Of a stretch of DNA of 64,000 bases, positions 9,716 through 21,500 are shown one piece after another. The stretch comes from Steinernema hermaphroditum (taxonomy: Eukaryota; Nematoda; Chromadorea; Rhabditida; Steinernematidae). Under the pieces are notes generated by a model, which worked only from the letters and a program-made list of their open reading frames with translations, was not told where the DNA came from and searched no databases. The position numbers and the translations under genes are program-made. The DNA is taken from assembly GCA_030435675.1 (NCBI GenBank), contig CM059622.1, positions 12,648,001 through 12,712,000 of the forward strand, read 5' to 3'. Position 1 is the first letter of the stretch, and each line of letters begins with the position of its first letter.

Positions 9716-11253
9716 CTAAAGCAAGTTCGACTCCACATGATAGAAATAAAACCGATAAATCAAAAGAGCAAAGAACTGGAGTCCTACGAGAAAAGTCGCT
9801 AGCTCCTTGCGAGTCGGCTCGCGCTTCCAGTAACCCTTGCGGAAGGAAGGGCCTTTTTGAAGAGAAAGGATCGTGGCGGCTGGAGTAGTCGGAAGGTCAA
9901 CCATAAGACGATCGTTGTGATCCTCCTCTGTTGGGCAGAAGGCGTTCTGGAAGGCCAATCGCGCATCGTGACAGGGTTTCGTGCAGCAATAAGGCTGTGG
10001 TTGGGAATTGCAGCAGACCTACAGTTAAATTTATTATACGTTTCTGTCGATTTTCTTACCATGGCAGAATGGAGCTTCACCTTAGTCGAATCGTTTATTG
10101 CAGTTGGGACTTGAGTAGTCATAGTCGTGTCGTTGTACGTCGTCATACTAGGCTGATTGAAACACTAAAATTGCCAAAATTATACGAGAAAGGAAACGAG
10201 CGCTCTCACCGCATCCTCTTTCGACGAAATGGTCTCATACATGAACTCTTGTTTGCGACACGAATTATTGGATTTCATAGAGTTCTCGTTGTGGACCCCG
10301 CCGTACTCAACACGACGCCAAACATGAGGATTCAAAGCGGGCTTCTTCTCGACGGTTTCGGCGGATCGACCACAAAATCGGGAAGTGTCGCCGTTACTGC
10401 TAGAGCATGATTGGCTGCTGAGTGTCAGAGGAAACGGCGACACCTTCGCATTGTATGCCATCAGCGATCCTTTTGCATCGTCCTTCGGAGTGCTTGTTTC
10501 TAGGGGAAGCGGTGACACGTTCGCTTCCTTGGACAACATCATCGGTCGCTTCGCATCCACTTTCGGATTGCTCGCTTGCAGAGGAAATGGCGAAGGTTTC
10601 GCTTTCTTGGGCGACATTGGCGGTTGCTTTGCATTGGCCTTGGGAACGTTCGTCTCGAGAGGTAACTGCGATTTCTTCGCTTTCTCTGACGGCACTACCT
10701 GTCTCTTCGGACTACCCTTCGGAGTGCTCGTTTTCAGAGGGGATGGTTCCAAATGCTTCTTTGGTGACTGCGTCAACTTCGACAAATCATCAAGCGTGGG
10801 AGTTAGAACAGAGCGCGATGGACTGGAGAGCGTCTGCTCACTGGATGGACTGGTCGAGTAGATGGAGATTGGCTCATTTCGCTGCTGCGAGCGAATGCTG
10901 AAGGTCGACGGGGTGCGCGAAGAGAACTCTTTGGACGACGTTCCGTGAGGAAATGAACAGAATGAACGGGAACTCGGTTCAGGAGAGCGGAATTCCGCTG
11001 GAATGTAAGGATCTGAACATTTTCATCAATCATTTGCTAGCCAAGGCCGAACGAACAACGTACCATAGTGAAGCGCTGGTTTCTGTTCTTTTCTTTTTTT
11101 CGCCACAGAGGGCTTCTCTGGTCGCTTCTCTGCTTTTGGATTTGTCAGCGTCGCTGTCGCCCTTCTATCCTTTAAGGCCTTCTTGTACATCAGCGGAGTC
11201 AGTCGGATGTTGACGACTTCCAACGACACATAATCGTTCGCTGGATCTCCCAT
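9716..11253 (-). CDS. Repeat-containing protein with C-terminal membrane anchor, unknown family
   Basis: Four exons on the minus strand: 11253..11064, 11012..10210, 10152..10060 and 10018..9716, giving about 462 aa. The N-terminus (MGDPANDYVSLEVVNIRLTP) leads into a Lys-rich stretch and a Ser/Pro-rich region. Four imperfect repeats of about 27 residues of the type SPLPLETSTPKDDAKxxxM follow (roughly residues 190-300). The last exon has a Cys cluster (VCCNSQPQPYCCTKPC) and one hydrophobic segment, TFLVGLQFFALLIYRFYFYH, about 10 residues from the stop, so it looks tail-anchored. I chose the ATG directly after a TTTCCAG acceptor. An upstream exon (about 11300..11460) has an ATG-started frame that does not join in phase, so it is probably 5' UTR. 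Many SP/TP sites suggest phosphorylation. Function unknown. Confidence 0.7.
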
Positions 11254-11743
11254 CTGGAAAGCAAACGGTGACGGCACACGGGGAGGATTAAGACTTACCT
11301 CGAGGTCGCTGCTCAGCTCCGGCTTCACCAGCACCGTTCAGAAGCGACCGCTTCGAATCAACACGACTTGACCGAGTGGTTCTGAAACCGAGAGCTGCAG
11401 GGGACGAGTGTCTAGGAGACAGAGACATTCGGTTGATGAGCATGGCGAAGAGCTTGGGGTGTTGTTCACTGAAAACGCAGAAATTGAGTAGTTAGGCAAA
11501 GTTGTCAAACGAAAAATCGCTAGTTGATGGAGTGGTTGAATTTTACCACTCGGCCGAATCGCTTTTTCGGTATCGGCGCGAGACTTCTTTCCTATCTTTG
11601 CTTTGCAGGTGCTCGCAAACGAGTTTGTGAAATCGTATCTCGTGTTTTTTTTTGGTTTTCCTCGTGAATTATCGCGTAGTTTCCCTGTGAAGCGATTTCA
11701 TTCATCGTTAAATTCAGATAAGTCGAGCACAATAACAGCGAAG

Positions 11744-12359
11744 ATGGATAGAAAACCGAAACTTGACCTGTCCAAACTAGACAAGAAGAATTTGCCGCGT
11801 TACCTTGACGATCACTATGAAATTACCGAGGTTTGTTTTACGTAAATTTCCCGAAATCATCATGTATTTCCAGGTGCCCGATTTCAAACAGCTCACTCGA
11901 CTCTATGGCGGCAGATGGCCGTTCAGAATGCTCCGACTTCCCGGGTTTGAGGCCGAACAACAAAAGAAGAAGCGTGCTGAGCAAGAAAAGCGCCTTGAAG
12001 AACAGAAGGCGAAGGCAGAGTCCAGCGCGCCGAAGTCAAAATTCCTGAGCCATCTCGTTGACCCGATGAATACTTCTGATTTGACGCCATTGCCCATGCT
12101 CGAAAACTTCATCTCTCCATTCATCCAGTACGACCATGAAGACGCCATCTCTCCCCGGGGAATGAAGCCAATGACTCCTGTGGCAACTTCAACCAGATGC
12201 GACGTCGCTTGCTCTCCGATGACTCCGGCAATGTGTGCAAGGTACAAGCCCGCAATCCGACGCGAAGGGATGACTCTGATCGCAGCCGATTACGTCGCCG
12301 TTTGTGCCACTATCGTTTTTCTTTCGTATATACTCTACATAACGTATGTTTGCTGCTAG
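11744..12359 (+). CDS. Coiled-coil protein with C-terminal hydrophobic anchor, unknown family
   Basis: Exons 11744..11830 and 11874..12359 (43 nt intron, phase 0) encode about 190 aa. The N-terminus, DLSKLDKKNLPRYLDDHYEI, is followed by FKQLTRLYGGRWPFRMLRLP and then a charged helix (EAEQQKKKRAEQEKRLEEQK). A Thr/Pro-rich stretch (PMTPVATSTRCDVACSPMTP) precedes a last hydrophobic segment, YVAVCATIVFLSYILYITYV, that ends two residues before the stop. The gene is divergent from the preceding repeat-containing gene. An alternative 3' end exists: a donor at 12242 (GCAAG/GTACAAG) could join in phase to an acceptor at 12548, replacing the anchor with IAPLFLGVLPDLLKLLEE. I do not recognise the family. 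Confidence 0.62.
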
Positions 12360-12548
12360 CTGCTCGAGGGTCGAAGTGCCCGCCGCAGGTCTTTTATTAG
12401 TGAAGTAACCTAATTAGTGCTCGTCGTTGTTTGTATATTAATTCTAATTGTTTGTATATTAATTCTAATGCTTAAATTATGTTTGTTGTAGTTTATGTTT
12501 TCAATTTCTCCGTACTTATTTCTCCCCGGATCGTCTTCCGTGTTTCAG
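12360..12548. other. 3' flank, AT-rich duplicated TTGTATATTAATTCTAAT
   Basis: TTGTATATTAATTCTAAT occurs twice in a row near 12429..12468. No gene is called here. Confidence 0.4.
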
Positions 12549-12549
12549 A

Positions 12550-12969
12550 ATTGCTCCGCTGTTCCTAGGTGTTCTACCGGATCTCCTGAAACTTCTCGAG
12601 GAAGTGCGATCTCCGAAAGCTAGCAAATGGCTATAGATGACAATCAAGAACGATGATAAAGGTGTAACTTTTGCGGATATGGCGGAGCTTGTACACAAAC
12701 GTGCGTGGCATTTGTTGTGTTTCCCTGTGGGGTTCTGAGAACCACTTGGCCTCCCATACATCAACACCCCCTTCGAATGCCTGTTGTCAATGAATAACAA
12801 ATATGTTCCCGAGTTTAAGAAATCGATCAACCAGCTTAAGTTCGGACTTCGGAGTACAGTTCCCGAAGAAATGGAAAGGTTTATTGAAGCGATTAATATG
12901 CAGAATCAGAAAATACAAATTGTTGCAAAGGAGTTAATTCGATTCAGCTGTGGAAAGGACGTCGCTTGA
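12550..12969 (+). pseudogene. Open frame interrupted by TAG and TGA; unrecognised protein relic or mis-split exons
   Basis: One reading frame runs 140 codons from a TTTCAG acceptor at 12548 with only two stops, TAG at 12634 and TGA at 12736. Segments such as IAPLFLGVLPDLLKLLEEVR, GVTFADMAELVHKRAWHLLC and KYVPEFKKSINQLKF look like real protein. The first stop could be removed by a 33 nt intron starting at the GTGCGA after LLEE and ending at the CTATAG. I see no intron for the second. Its last 36 nt overlap the convergent LIM gene. No family is recognised. Confidence 0.35.
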
Positions 12970-13277
12970 AGACTGGCTCCTCTCATACGGCTTCGGGCTG
13001 AACATCTCGCGATAGCAGCGTACACAGAAGGGCTGGCCTTGACGCTAAAATAACGCTACGTTTATAGGCTATCCAACCACTCATTCTACCTCGACAAGAG
13101 GTCCCGTAGTCAAATCCCCATTACAGTAGTCGTTGGCGCAGCGGAGACAGTGGCGGTGCCAGTCCTTGCCATGAGAGAAGACACGTTCGGCTAGAACAGA
13201 GTCTTTAGAGATTCTCAGAAAGATACAGTTCACTTACTGACATAGACGTGCTGCTTACAGCGGGCACAGTCGGGCAT
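12934..13277 (-). CDS. Single LIM-domain protein, CRIP-like
   Basis: Three small exons on the minus strand, 13277..13238, 13190..13090 and 13044..12934 (introns 47 and 45 nt), encode 83 aa. The chain reads CARCKQHVYVTERVFSHGKD, then WHRHCLRCANDYCNGDLTTG, and QPFCVRCYREMFSPK. It therefore has one LIM domain with C-x2-C, H-x2-C, C-x3/4-C and C-x2-C zinc ligands and the aromatic and Gly positions of cysteine-rich (intestinal) proteins. The tail is Ser-rich. Length is close to CRIP proteins (about 77 aa). The start follows GGTTTCAG, a trans-splice-type acceptor, by 16-20 nt. A LIM domain mediates protein contacts, often in actin or nuclear complexes; partners are unknown. Confidence 0.85.
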
Positions 13278-14621
13278 GACTACCTCGGAAAGTGATCTGA
13301 AACCAGGCAATTCACTAGAGCCATCTATCTTCAAATTAAATACGGACACAAGCAGCCTGAAAGCCACACCACGGGGAGGGACTACTCAGACGGCATAGAA
13401 ATGCATGGATGTCTGACAAGGACCACCCTGTTGACGGAAAAAAAGCCGGAAGACACAGAAAAATACAACTTGGGGATGTGCCTGGAGGCGCCATTTGTCG
13501 TTCATTGGATATGAGAGATGGCGCAGCCTTTGAACTCGATGAAATATGCAGGGCGATGAACGTTGCAGACAAGGATGGTGTTTTTATTGTTGGACAATTC
13601 ATGCAGAAGTAGATGTTTACGTGCGAGATAGATAGGTAGATGCGAGGCTTCTTCAGGATTTGGTAACAAAGGAAGCTAGCTATTGGGCGTTAAGATCGCT
13701 CAATGTTCTGTTCTGTGATTGTAACTCCTGCATCAGCCATATATCTCATCAATGGATTGCAGTTCCGTCTGGTCGAATAGAACAGTCTTCCGAGTCACTT
13801 ACCGTATCAGAATAATAGCATAGAACTTTTGTTTTTCTATGAAAACGCGCAAAACGTTTCTTTTTCAAATGGTAACGGCCAAATTGCTCTCAATGTTTAT
13901 CAAGCAATTAGCATGACCTCGCTAATGTGTATCATAGGCATAAAGCCGTTTCAACCGTCCCTTTTGGGATTTAGACCGTCCCTATTCCCTATATTTCCCT
14001 AGAGCCGCCCCTTAAGATTTCAGCCTTAGGAATGAAGGGCTGAAATCTAAAAAAAAAGCTGGGCTAAGTTGGAGTTCGTCTCCATCTGATGGCATTTATA
14101 TAGAAACTGCGTGGAAACTGTAATAAATAAAAATGTACGAGTTGACGCTTCAGAAGTTGAGGCTTGATGGAGCTGCCACGCGGGCCTTTGGGATATTCGG
14201 TTATGCGATGAATCTCAAACTTGGGTAATCAAACCATTAATATTTAAATACAAAGCAAAATAAATAGACGCGAAACAGGGGGACAGATGCAATGTAACGG
14301 AAAGAGGGAACGACCGTCCGATGGGTCGTTGAGGCCCGCTGATCCTTGTCCGTATTCGTCCTCGGCACTCCTTTGACTCGTGATCTTCTGATCGCTCGGT
14401 TGTTGAGGATTTTGAACTTTTTAGGCGACGAAATCTCGACTTTTACGACTTTTCTGTGGTGATCTTTGGATTAATGCTTCGATGTCTGTGGGAAAGTGGC
14501 TTCGCGAGAAAAAATACGCCTCACATCGACTAGAGCGTGAATAGAAACATATCGCGATCTTTGCTGCCCTTCTTCACAAATTCTAGGAGGTGTGCTTCCT
14601 AAGCTATCATTGGCATCCAAC
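13278..14621. other. Intergenic; no confident gene
   Basis: A 68-codon plus ORF (13409..13612) and an 89-codon minus ORF overlap each other; neither is recognised. A small hairpin, AGATTTCAGCC with its reverse complement, lies at about 14015..14048 and is followed by a run of A. Otherwise I see nothing. Confidence 0.4.
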
Positions 14622-16138
14622 ATGAAGAGCGTTGTTTGCGTAGTTGAATTCGCCATCTCGCAGATACTGTACATTTCGACCATCGTGTTAATTGTTGGAT
14701 TATTCGTGAAAGGAATACTTTCCGTTGTGGCGAAGAAGTCGCCACCCCTTCTACTTGTTCTTGCTGCTTGTCTCTTAAAATCTCTTCTTTCCACAGTAGA
14801 CATCTTTAAGTGGTATCTACTCATTGCTGGCGTTATCGACAACACAGGCGAGAATACGCTACTAATTTTTTTCCCTGGATGGATGGGTTTTCCGCTGGAT
14901 GTTCTTTACGACGTCTCGATGATTTCATTGTTCGTTCAAAGAATCTTCATTCTGCTTCGGCCTTCAAAATCAGCTCGACTTGTTAACGCTTTGGGAGTGT
15001 TCTCGGCTGTTAGTGCGTCGTTGTTGATCGGATCTGTAGCACTATACGAAAAGCTTAGTCATCTGACTATTCGGGATCGTCCCATTCCTGAAGGTAGGCA
15101 GAGCACACACAACAAGAAAAGATTGAAGTTGATCTTCTTTTTGCCAATTGTTCTAGTTGTCCTAAACGCTTGTTCTCTTTCTTGACTCACATGTCGGCTT
15201 AGAATAATAAGACCGTCTAAGTGCAGAATAACATAAGAAAAGGATGATGGAAGAGGGCTCAGTACCACTCATACCGCAACATTGATGACTTTGAACGGTG
15301 ATGCGACGATTGAGCCACGAACTATTCAGCACTATCGTGACGGCCAGCGCTCTCTGTCACAGTAGCATTAATTCCTGGAAGCTAAAGCTAGGGTTTAGGC
15401 TGCGAGTCAGCGGAGCAGGCCAGCGGCTGAGTCCCACATTTATTTCCATGTGCAACCTCACATCCATGCTTGTCTTAAGCTCATGCCTATAGATCTAAAG
15501 CGAGCCCGAAAGGGCGGGCCCCTGTAGTCTTCATAGTTCCGCACATCCTGACGAGAAAGAAGCTTACGCAGCCTTACCCTGAAGATTTAATCCCCGACTC
15601 AACTTCGTACAACCCTTCCAACAGAACACGAATGCAGAGTGTTGCCAGATACCCATATGTGACTTTAGGTTGTTGCGAGTTTTCTTGCGCTGAACAATGG
15701 GAAGGAACTGCTATGTTCATTACAAGAATGTGTATGTACGTCTCTACCACGGTAATTGGATGCATATTCCTTATCTGCTTCTACAGATTCAAAAAAGTGC
15801 ATGCCGTGAACAAACAATCAATGGCGAGTGGCACCCTTTTTGCTCAACTCCATGTTTTTGTTTAGATAAACTCCTGTGTGAAATATACATTTCTTATTCG
15901 CACTACCGGGGCCATCGTGATAGTCCTCGCCGTAGAGATTGCGTTTCAGGTTTGTACCACTAAACGACCACAGCGTTATCTGGTGTTTTAGTGTGGGATC
16001 AATCTTGCCGATGTGCTCGGGCCGTATGGGGCGTTAGCCGGATCGGCAGCGGTCTTCATGTGCACGCTAATTGACTTCGCTGTTCTGTGGGAGAGCAAGG
16101 CTTCCGTTGTTTCTGTAAAATCCTTACCGAACAAATAA
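14622..16138 (+). CDS. 7TM chemoreceptor-like protein (Srbc-like), model tentative
   Basis: Proposed exons: 14622..15093, 15528..15823, 15866..15949 and 15992..16138. Exon 1 holds four hydrophobic segments (for example LYISTIVLIVGLFVKGIL and MGFPLDVLYDVSMISLFVQR). Exon 2 has an extracellular loop with GCCEFSCAEQW and a fifth segment, CMYVSTTVIGCIFLICFYRF. Exons 3 and 4 have the sixth and seventh (TTGAIVIVLAVEIAF, GALAGSAAVFMCTLIDFAV). The order, QR after TM3 and a Cys-containing loop 2 recall nematode Srbc-type receptors, but this is a weak assignment. Intron 1 (434 nt) was placed by phase alone, and intron 3 would need a GC donor (ATG/GCGAGT). It differs from the other 7TM genes in this window in exon structure. 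Confidence 0.5.
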
Positions 16139-16734
16139 ATTACTATGTGTCTACCTGTGTCGACTCAATCTGAGGCGAGAACAATTTGTGATACGGAGTC
16201 CATCTTCTTCGATCCGTTGTTCCACGGGACTTTATGTTTTCGCCTCGGTGGGACTGAGGTGAAAACGGGGGAGGTAAGTGGGCCTCGGAGGCAAATCAAT
16301 TAACCGGATCGGGGACGATCACATGGAGGTGCCAAAGACGACGCTGAAGGGATAAGAAATGAATAAGATAAGATTCTCGAAGGGAAAAGATCAAACGGGC
16401 GGCGAAACTAGTCTGATAATGGACGAACCTGTGCTGCCGATCTGAGATGGACACTTCGGAAGGTTCCCTCGTAAGTACATTTCAAGTGAGTTCCACTTAA
16501 GATCCCATCGAAAAACAGGGCTGTTTTCTACGACCACACCCTCATCCTCCATGCGAATATCTCCGAGTCGCATAGCACTGTATCTTTGCAATAGTACAAA
16601 CGACTGACGCTTGTTTCCCTTGTACTAGGGGGCCCGTGTACTAATTGACCTAGATGGATCTCCTTTTTATGTAACACAGTAAATCGCAATTATATAAGAC
16701 CGAGAACCAAATAATATCGTGGTCTGTTGATAAC
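16139..16734. other. Intergenic with TATA box of the next receptor
   Basis: TATATAAG at 16691..16698 lies 37 nt before the start codon of the next gene. No other feature seen. Confidence 0.45.
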
Positions 16735-17774
16735 ATGGGGTTTGTCGACCCAAGTGCGCCGATATACGACAAAGGATATATCGTCGGTTACTTCCATGTG
16801 GTTTTCGCTGTTATCCCACTCATAGTGCAGATATGGATCATTACGGTAAGGCTGTGTGCGGTCGCTACTATATAAAACTTATGTTTGCAGACATTTTTGA
16901 CGCATAAGCCCTTCAAAAACCAGATGTCGTACTTGATAATGGCTCATCTAGGCATCTTCGATTGCGTTATTCTTGTGGACCACTTGGCCGAGGGTATTTT
17001 TGCCATTTGTGAAACCGTTTTCGACAGATATGTGGAGAAGGTATGTCAAGGGTGGCAGGACTGACCATCCCCCTTCGTTTCAGTTCTTCTCGAGCCTCTT
17101 CGACATGGCTTGGATTGGCGTCTTTTGTCTGATCACCTTACTCGCTATCAATAGATTCACAGCCATAACGAACGTGATCGATGTTGGACCTCGATTCTAC
17201 AAGGTTGCAATCGGCCTTATATGGGTCGTCTGCTTGATTCATAAGGCCATAGCCTTAACTCCACTTGTCGAGTTCTACTACTTCTTCGATGTCGCAGCTA
17301 CTGGAGCCGACTACAATTCACCTTTGGCGTATCCTCTGGATGCCGTGAAAAGCTTCGTGGCCTACTCTAGCCTGGGCATATCGTTCACGCTTTACGTTAT
17401 CTTGGTCATCTTTCTAGTCCAGCAGAGAACATCGGTGACATCGAATCAAAACAGAATCTCGAGACAGGAGCTTCTCATTCTGATCCAGTCGTTCACGACT
17501 TTCGTCGTTGGAGTCGTTGATGTGGTCCTCGGTTACCATGCAGTCCTTATTTTCGGCCCGCTGTCCGCTCCATTCTTTTTCTGCATGATTTTCATCGAGT
17601 TCACCTACGGTTGCCTGAATCCAATTATGTATTTCATTGCTAATAGGTACCAATAAGTGTGCGGTATCGACTGTCAATAGATTTTTCAGAGAACTAAGAC
17701 GCGCCCTGCAAAGGCAATTCCATTCAAAACAAAGGAGAACAAATGTCACGCCTCTAAGCACTCTCAGAACATAA
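16735..17774 (+). CDS. 7TM serpentine-type receptor A
   Basis: Four exons: 16735..16845, 16891..17040, 17084..17646 and 17690..17774 (phases 0, 0, 2), about 302 aa. Exon 1 gives a short extracellular N-terminus and TM1 (YFHVVFAVIPLIVQIWIIT). Exon 2 gives TM2. Exon 3 holds TM3 with AINRF at its inner end, TM4-TM6 and TM7 with LNPIMYFIANR. Exon 4 is a basic tail (ELRRALQRQFHSKQRRTN). NRF/NRL after TM3 and NPxxYxxxNR in TM7 mark a rhodopsin-like fold, and the split of the NR codon by the last intron is shared with the receptor genes at 31, 52, 54 and 56 kb. Ligand and named family are unknown. Confidence 0.85.
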
Positions 17775-18598
17775 GAGACGTGCTTCGTTTGTCTCGGTGG
17801 CGATCGGTCGACTCATCCACTTACTCTCTTGGAAATGAACTGAGTGAGCGCTGGTTCTTGGCCGTCGTTTATGGCACAATGATCGTCCCGGCTCCCAGAA
17901 GACTTAGAACACCAGGGAGCCATAGTTCCAACGTCTTGCCAAGAAGCCAGTTACCACCGCATGACTCCACCCGCGCTGCCAGAGAAGTCGAAGAAGCTTT
18001 TAGCGAACGGCGAATAGTTCCAATGCCTCGTCAAGAAGATCATCTCTAACACGCCTCCCACTAAAATCGATGTTGCAATGCTGAAGCTTGCTCCATCGAT
18101 CCGATGACGGGAACCCACCTTGTTTGCTGCGCTCTGCTTCATGATTCAGTTGTTTAACGCCCACGCAAACTGATGCGATTGCTGTGTTCTACTCGGATGT
18201 CGTCTGGTCCACCCAGAGGATAGAATCAGCGATACTTTCCTCCTGTGTATTTCTGAGACAAGCATGGCGTTAGTCGGTTCGAGATTACAGATCGAGAATT
18301 TCGTCAGATTTATTTATTTTCTAGCGTATACATAGAGACGCCACTTCTGTCACCACTGTTTAAAGGGTTTTCCAAATTCTAGAATTTCCAATCGTCGCCA
18401 GTTATCAGTGCAAACAGTCACATTAAATTAGCGTAGCAACAGGATCCGAAACAGAAAATCGGAATATAAATCCTTACGACAGTATTACAGTCGAACATTT
18501 TCCATAGTCCATATAATTATTCAGCTTTATGTACTTCTCAGCGAAACGATATATACAAACAACAACCTCATCATACCACATATCATCATTGGTCAACT
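17775..18598. other. Intergenic; receptor-derived repeat
   Basis: Sequence at about 17797..17890 (GAGCGCTGGTTCTTGGCC region) resembles 31590..31680 in the receptor B intron, so it is part of a shared duplicated flank. An ORF at 17780..18049 is probably a by-product. Confidence 0.4.
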
Positions 18599-21500
18599 TT
18601 ATACATTGTAAACCTTCTTCTTCAAATTCGCAACATTCGATCTGATCCTAGCAGCGTCGACCGAATCCTGGAAGTGTTTGCAGTTCATGGCCAAGACATG
18701 AGCTATCTTCAAAACTGTTTTGCGATTTGTTTCGTAGAGATCCTGTAAGTGTCGGTCACCCCCATTCCGAAGAACATTTCTTACCGGTTCACTCTTCCCG
18801 TCTTCAACAATCTTTAAAGCTTCTGTCAGTCTCTTTTGATCCGAATCAAGCAGCACTTGCACCAACTGGACTTGTCGTTGGTCACCAGGGGTCAACTCCT
18901 TTAGGCAGTGATCGCATTCGATCAAAAGCCTTCCCAAAGCGTCGGTTATGTCCATGCCCATCCGAATGAATCGATCGTGGGCAATTCCGTGGGTGAACGT
19001 TTTGGTGATGAACGAAACGGATTGGACGACTCTGAAGACCGCCGCGTGAAGGACGTCGTCGCTTCGGTCGAACTCGAATCCGTGCGGGAGTCTTGGTTTG
19101 TCCAGATCGGTTGGGGATTCGTCGAAGAAAGGGGTGGGCGAGGCGACCGGAGAGGCGCTGTTCGGAAGCATTTTTTCCTCTTCTTCCTCGAGCCATCGAT
19201 CGTCTTCTTCACATTGGATCCTCTGTTGTTCCAACGTTCTCCAGAGGGTGGAAGTGGGGACCGAAGATGCGTCACAGCGCAGGACTGGGACGTGCTGAAA
19301 TAAGTAATCAACTTTCAGTTTCCCGAAAAAGCACTTACCCTTCTGAGACTGTAATCATCCGACGTCGTGCCGTTAGAGTCCGTATCAGGATTGCTCTCCG
19401 TCTCCGGCATCGACAACTGGTCGAATGGAATCTGATGGTCAATCTGATTGAGAAGATGGTTCAGTACGTGCTTCACGTGTCTCATGTCCACACGGAAACT
19501 CGGCTCAAATGCCCACATGTCCATGAGCAACTTGAAAAGAACTTGGGGGCAGTTGGGAGGTCTGTGCAGGCGCTGGCTGCTCTCCAAATAAAGGATCACA
19601 TCGTGGTTCTTGATGTCATTCCAGGGCTTTACGCCGAACATCAGAATTTCCCAAATGCATACACCTGGAAGCACACAGCGTTCATTGTTCAGCCACGCGC
19701 TCTTACCAAACATCCACACATCAGAGGCGCTGCTGAACCTTCTGAAGTTTATAGATTCGGGTGCCATCCACTTGATCGGCAGCTTTCCCCTGGACGCTGT
19801 GTAGAAGGAGTCCTCATCCACGCACCGACTCAGACCGAAATCTGACAGTTTGACACATCTCGGTGTCACGACGAGAACATTTCTGGCGGCGATGTCTCGA
19901 TGGACAAATTTTCGAGCGTGCAGGTAGGATACAGCGGACGAAAGTTGGTGTGCGAAGAGAATCAACACCGACAGATCCAACGAGCATCTCTCTCGTTTCA
20001 GATACTCTCTCAGTTCGCCGTATGGCGCCAATTCCATGACTATCCACACCGGTATTTCCGTGCACATGCCTATCAGCTTGATGATGTGTGGATGGTGGAA
20101 CTTGTGCATAATAACTAAATCTCCTTATTAGCCGTAACCATCGTGCTACTCAACTTACAAGCCTCTTCTAGGAAGTTCTTCGTGACTTCAGGTTCGCAGT
20201 CTTCTTTGCACACTTTTACGGCCACGGACATGAAGTGGCCTCTCTAGAAGGGAGAAATAAGACGCATCATCCAATAGAGTCCCACTTACGTCGTCGACAA
20301 AACTTCCTCTGTACACGTTTCCGAAATGACCCGTTCCCATCAGTTCTTCTAGCGTCACAGCCCGTCTGTCGATTCCGAGATCTCGTGCTGAAGTACAAAG
20401 TCAGCCATGAGTATCCGTGATCATTGAGGCATGTTTCGATGCCCTCTTATTTTTATCGTATTTTTACGACTTTCCTACTGTAAGGTGACTCAAAAATAAG
20501 ATTCATCTTTTGTGTGCTTCATGAGTGATACCATTTTGAAACGGGTCTCGAGTCTCGATTTCAGACCCTCTACTCGTCGGCTGGTGGCATGCCACAACAA
20601 GTAACTTTAAAATGAGCTGATTGACCAATTGACGTCGTCTCACTAGTTTAGAGCTCTAATTTTAGCATGGTGTTTTTTGATTGGATTTGATCGATCTAGC
20701 CCACATCAATGCCCCGTGCGTCACAAAATCTCTTCAAAGATCTCAAAATAGCTTGATTATGCTTTTTGTACGACAACTGGCTTTTGAAGTGACAAGTCTT
20801 TTATCTTTTAGGTCCGCTATGACATTAGGATTCCCTTCGCGAAGCACCTTCTCTTCACGCAACCTCTAGATCACTATGATCAAAAAAGATAAATGGGTTC
20901 AATTTATATTTATTGTGGGCTGTGCAGTCTGGACGGCAAATTGCCGACTTCCAGTAATAATTGATAAATTGAGCTTCCGTTTTATCGTGATTTACAGCGA
21001 TTGCGCCTAATTTATTATGTGCGTTTTATTCACACAGCTCTGAAGGTCAAAAAATTCAAAGAGTCAAAGATTCCTCGCTATCAAGAAGAGCCTCCTTCGT
21101 GCATGGACAGGTCAGAAGTTCTTTAATTTTTGTTTTTCATCTGCTGCTAACTTCCGCATTCTGATTTTGCTTTCGTCTGGCTGGCTCGTGAGATAGAAAC
21201 GCTTGGAATTTTGGCTGCGAAAAAAGCCCGTCAAAACAGTTTAGTTCCAACAATATTTGATTGACATGCAATTGATTGATCGCTTTGTTAGTCACCATTC
21301 GAATCGGACAACAAACCTTGATCGTCGAAATGTGAAAAAAAGACAATTATATCCTTCTAACTTACTCAGCGACTTCGCATAGTCCCCTTCCTCAGAGTCG
21401 ATTGTAGTCCTGCGCTCCAGTGACCCTGTCGTCGTGGAGGTCACCGAGAATTCTCTATCGCCGAAAACGAAATGCGGAGGCTTCTGGATCGCCTTCTCTC

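Noticed and set aside
10385..10901. Two 158-159 codon plus-strand ORFs
   Set aside because: They are antisense to the repeat-containing minus-strand gene, whose exons have good splice sites and phases. The Ser/Gly-rich translations mirror its repeats.
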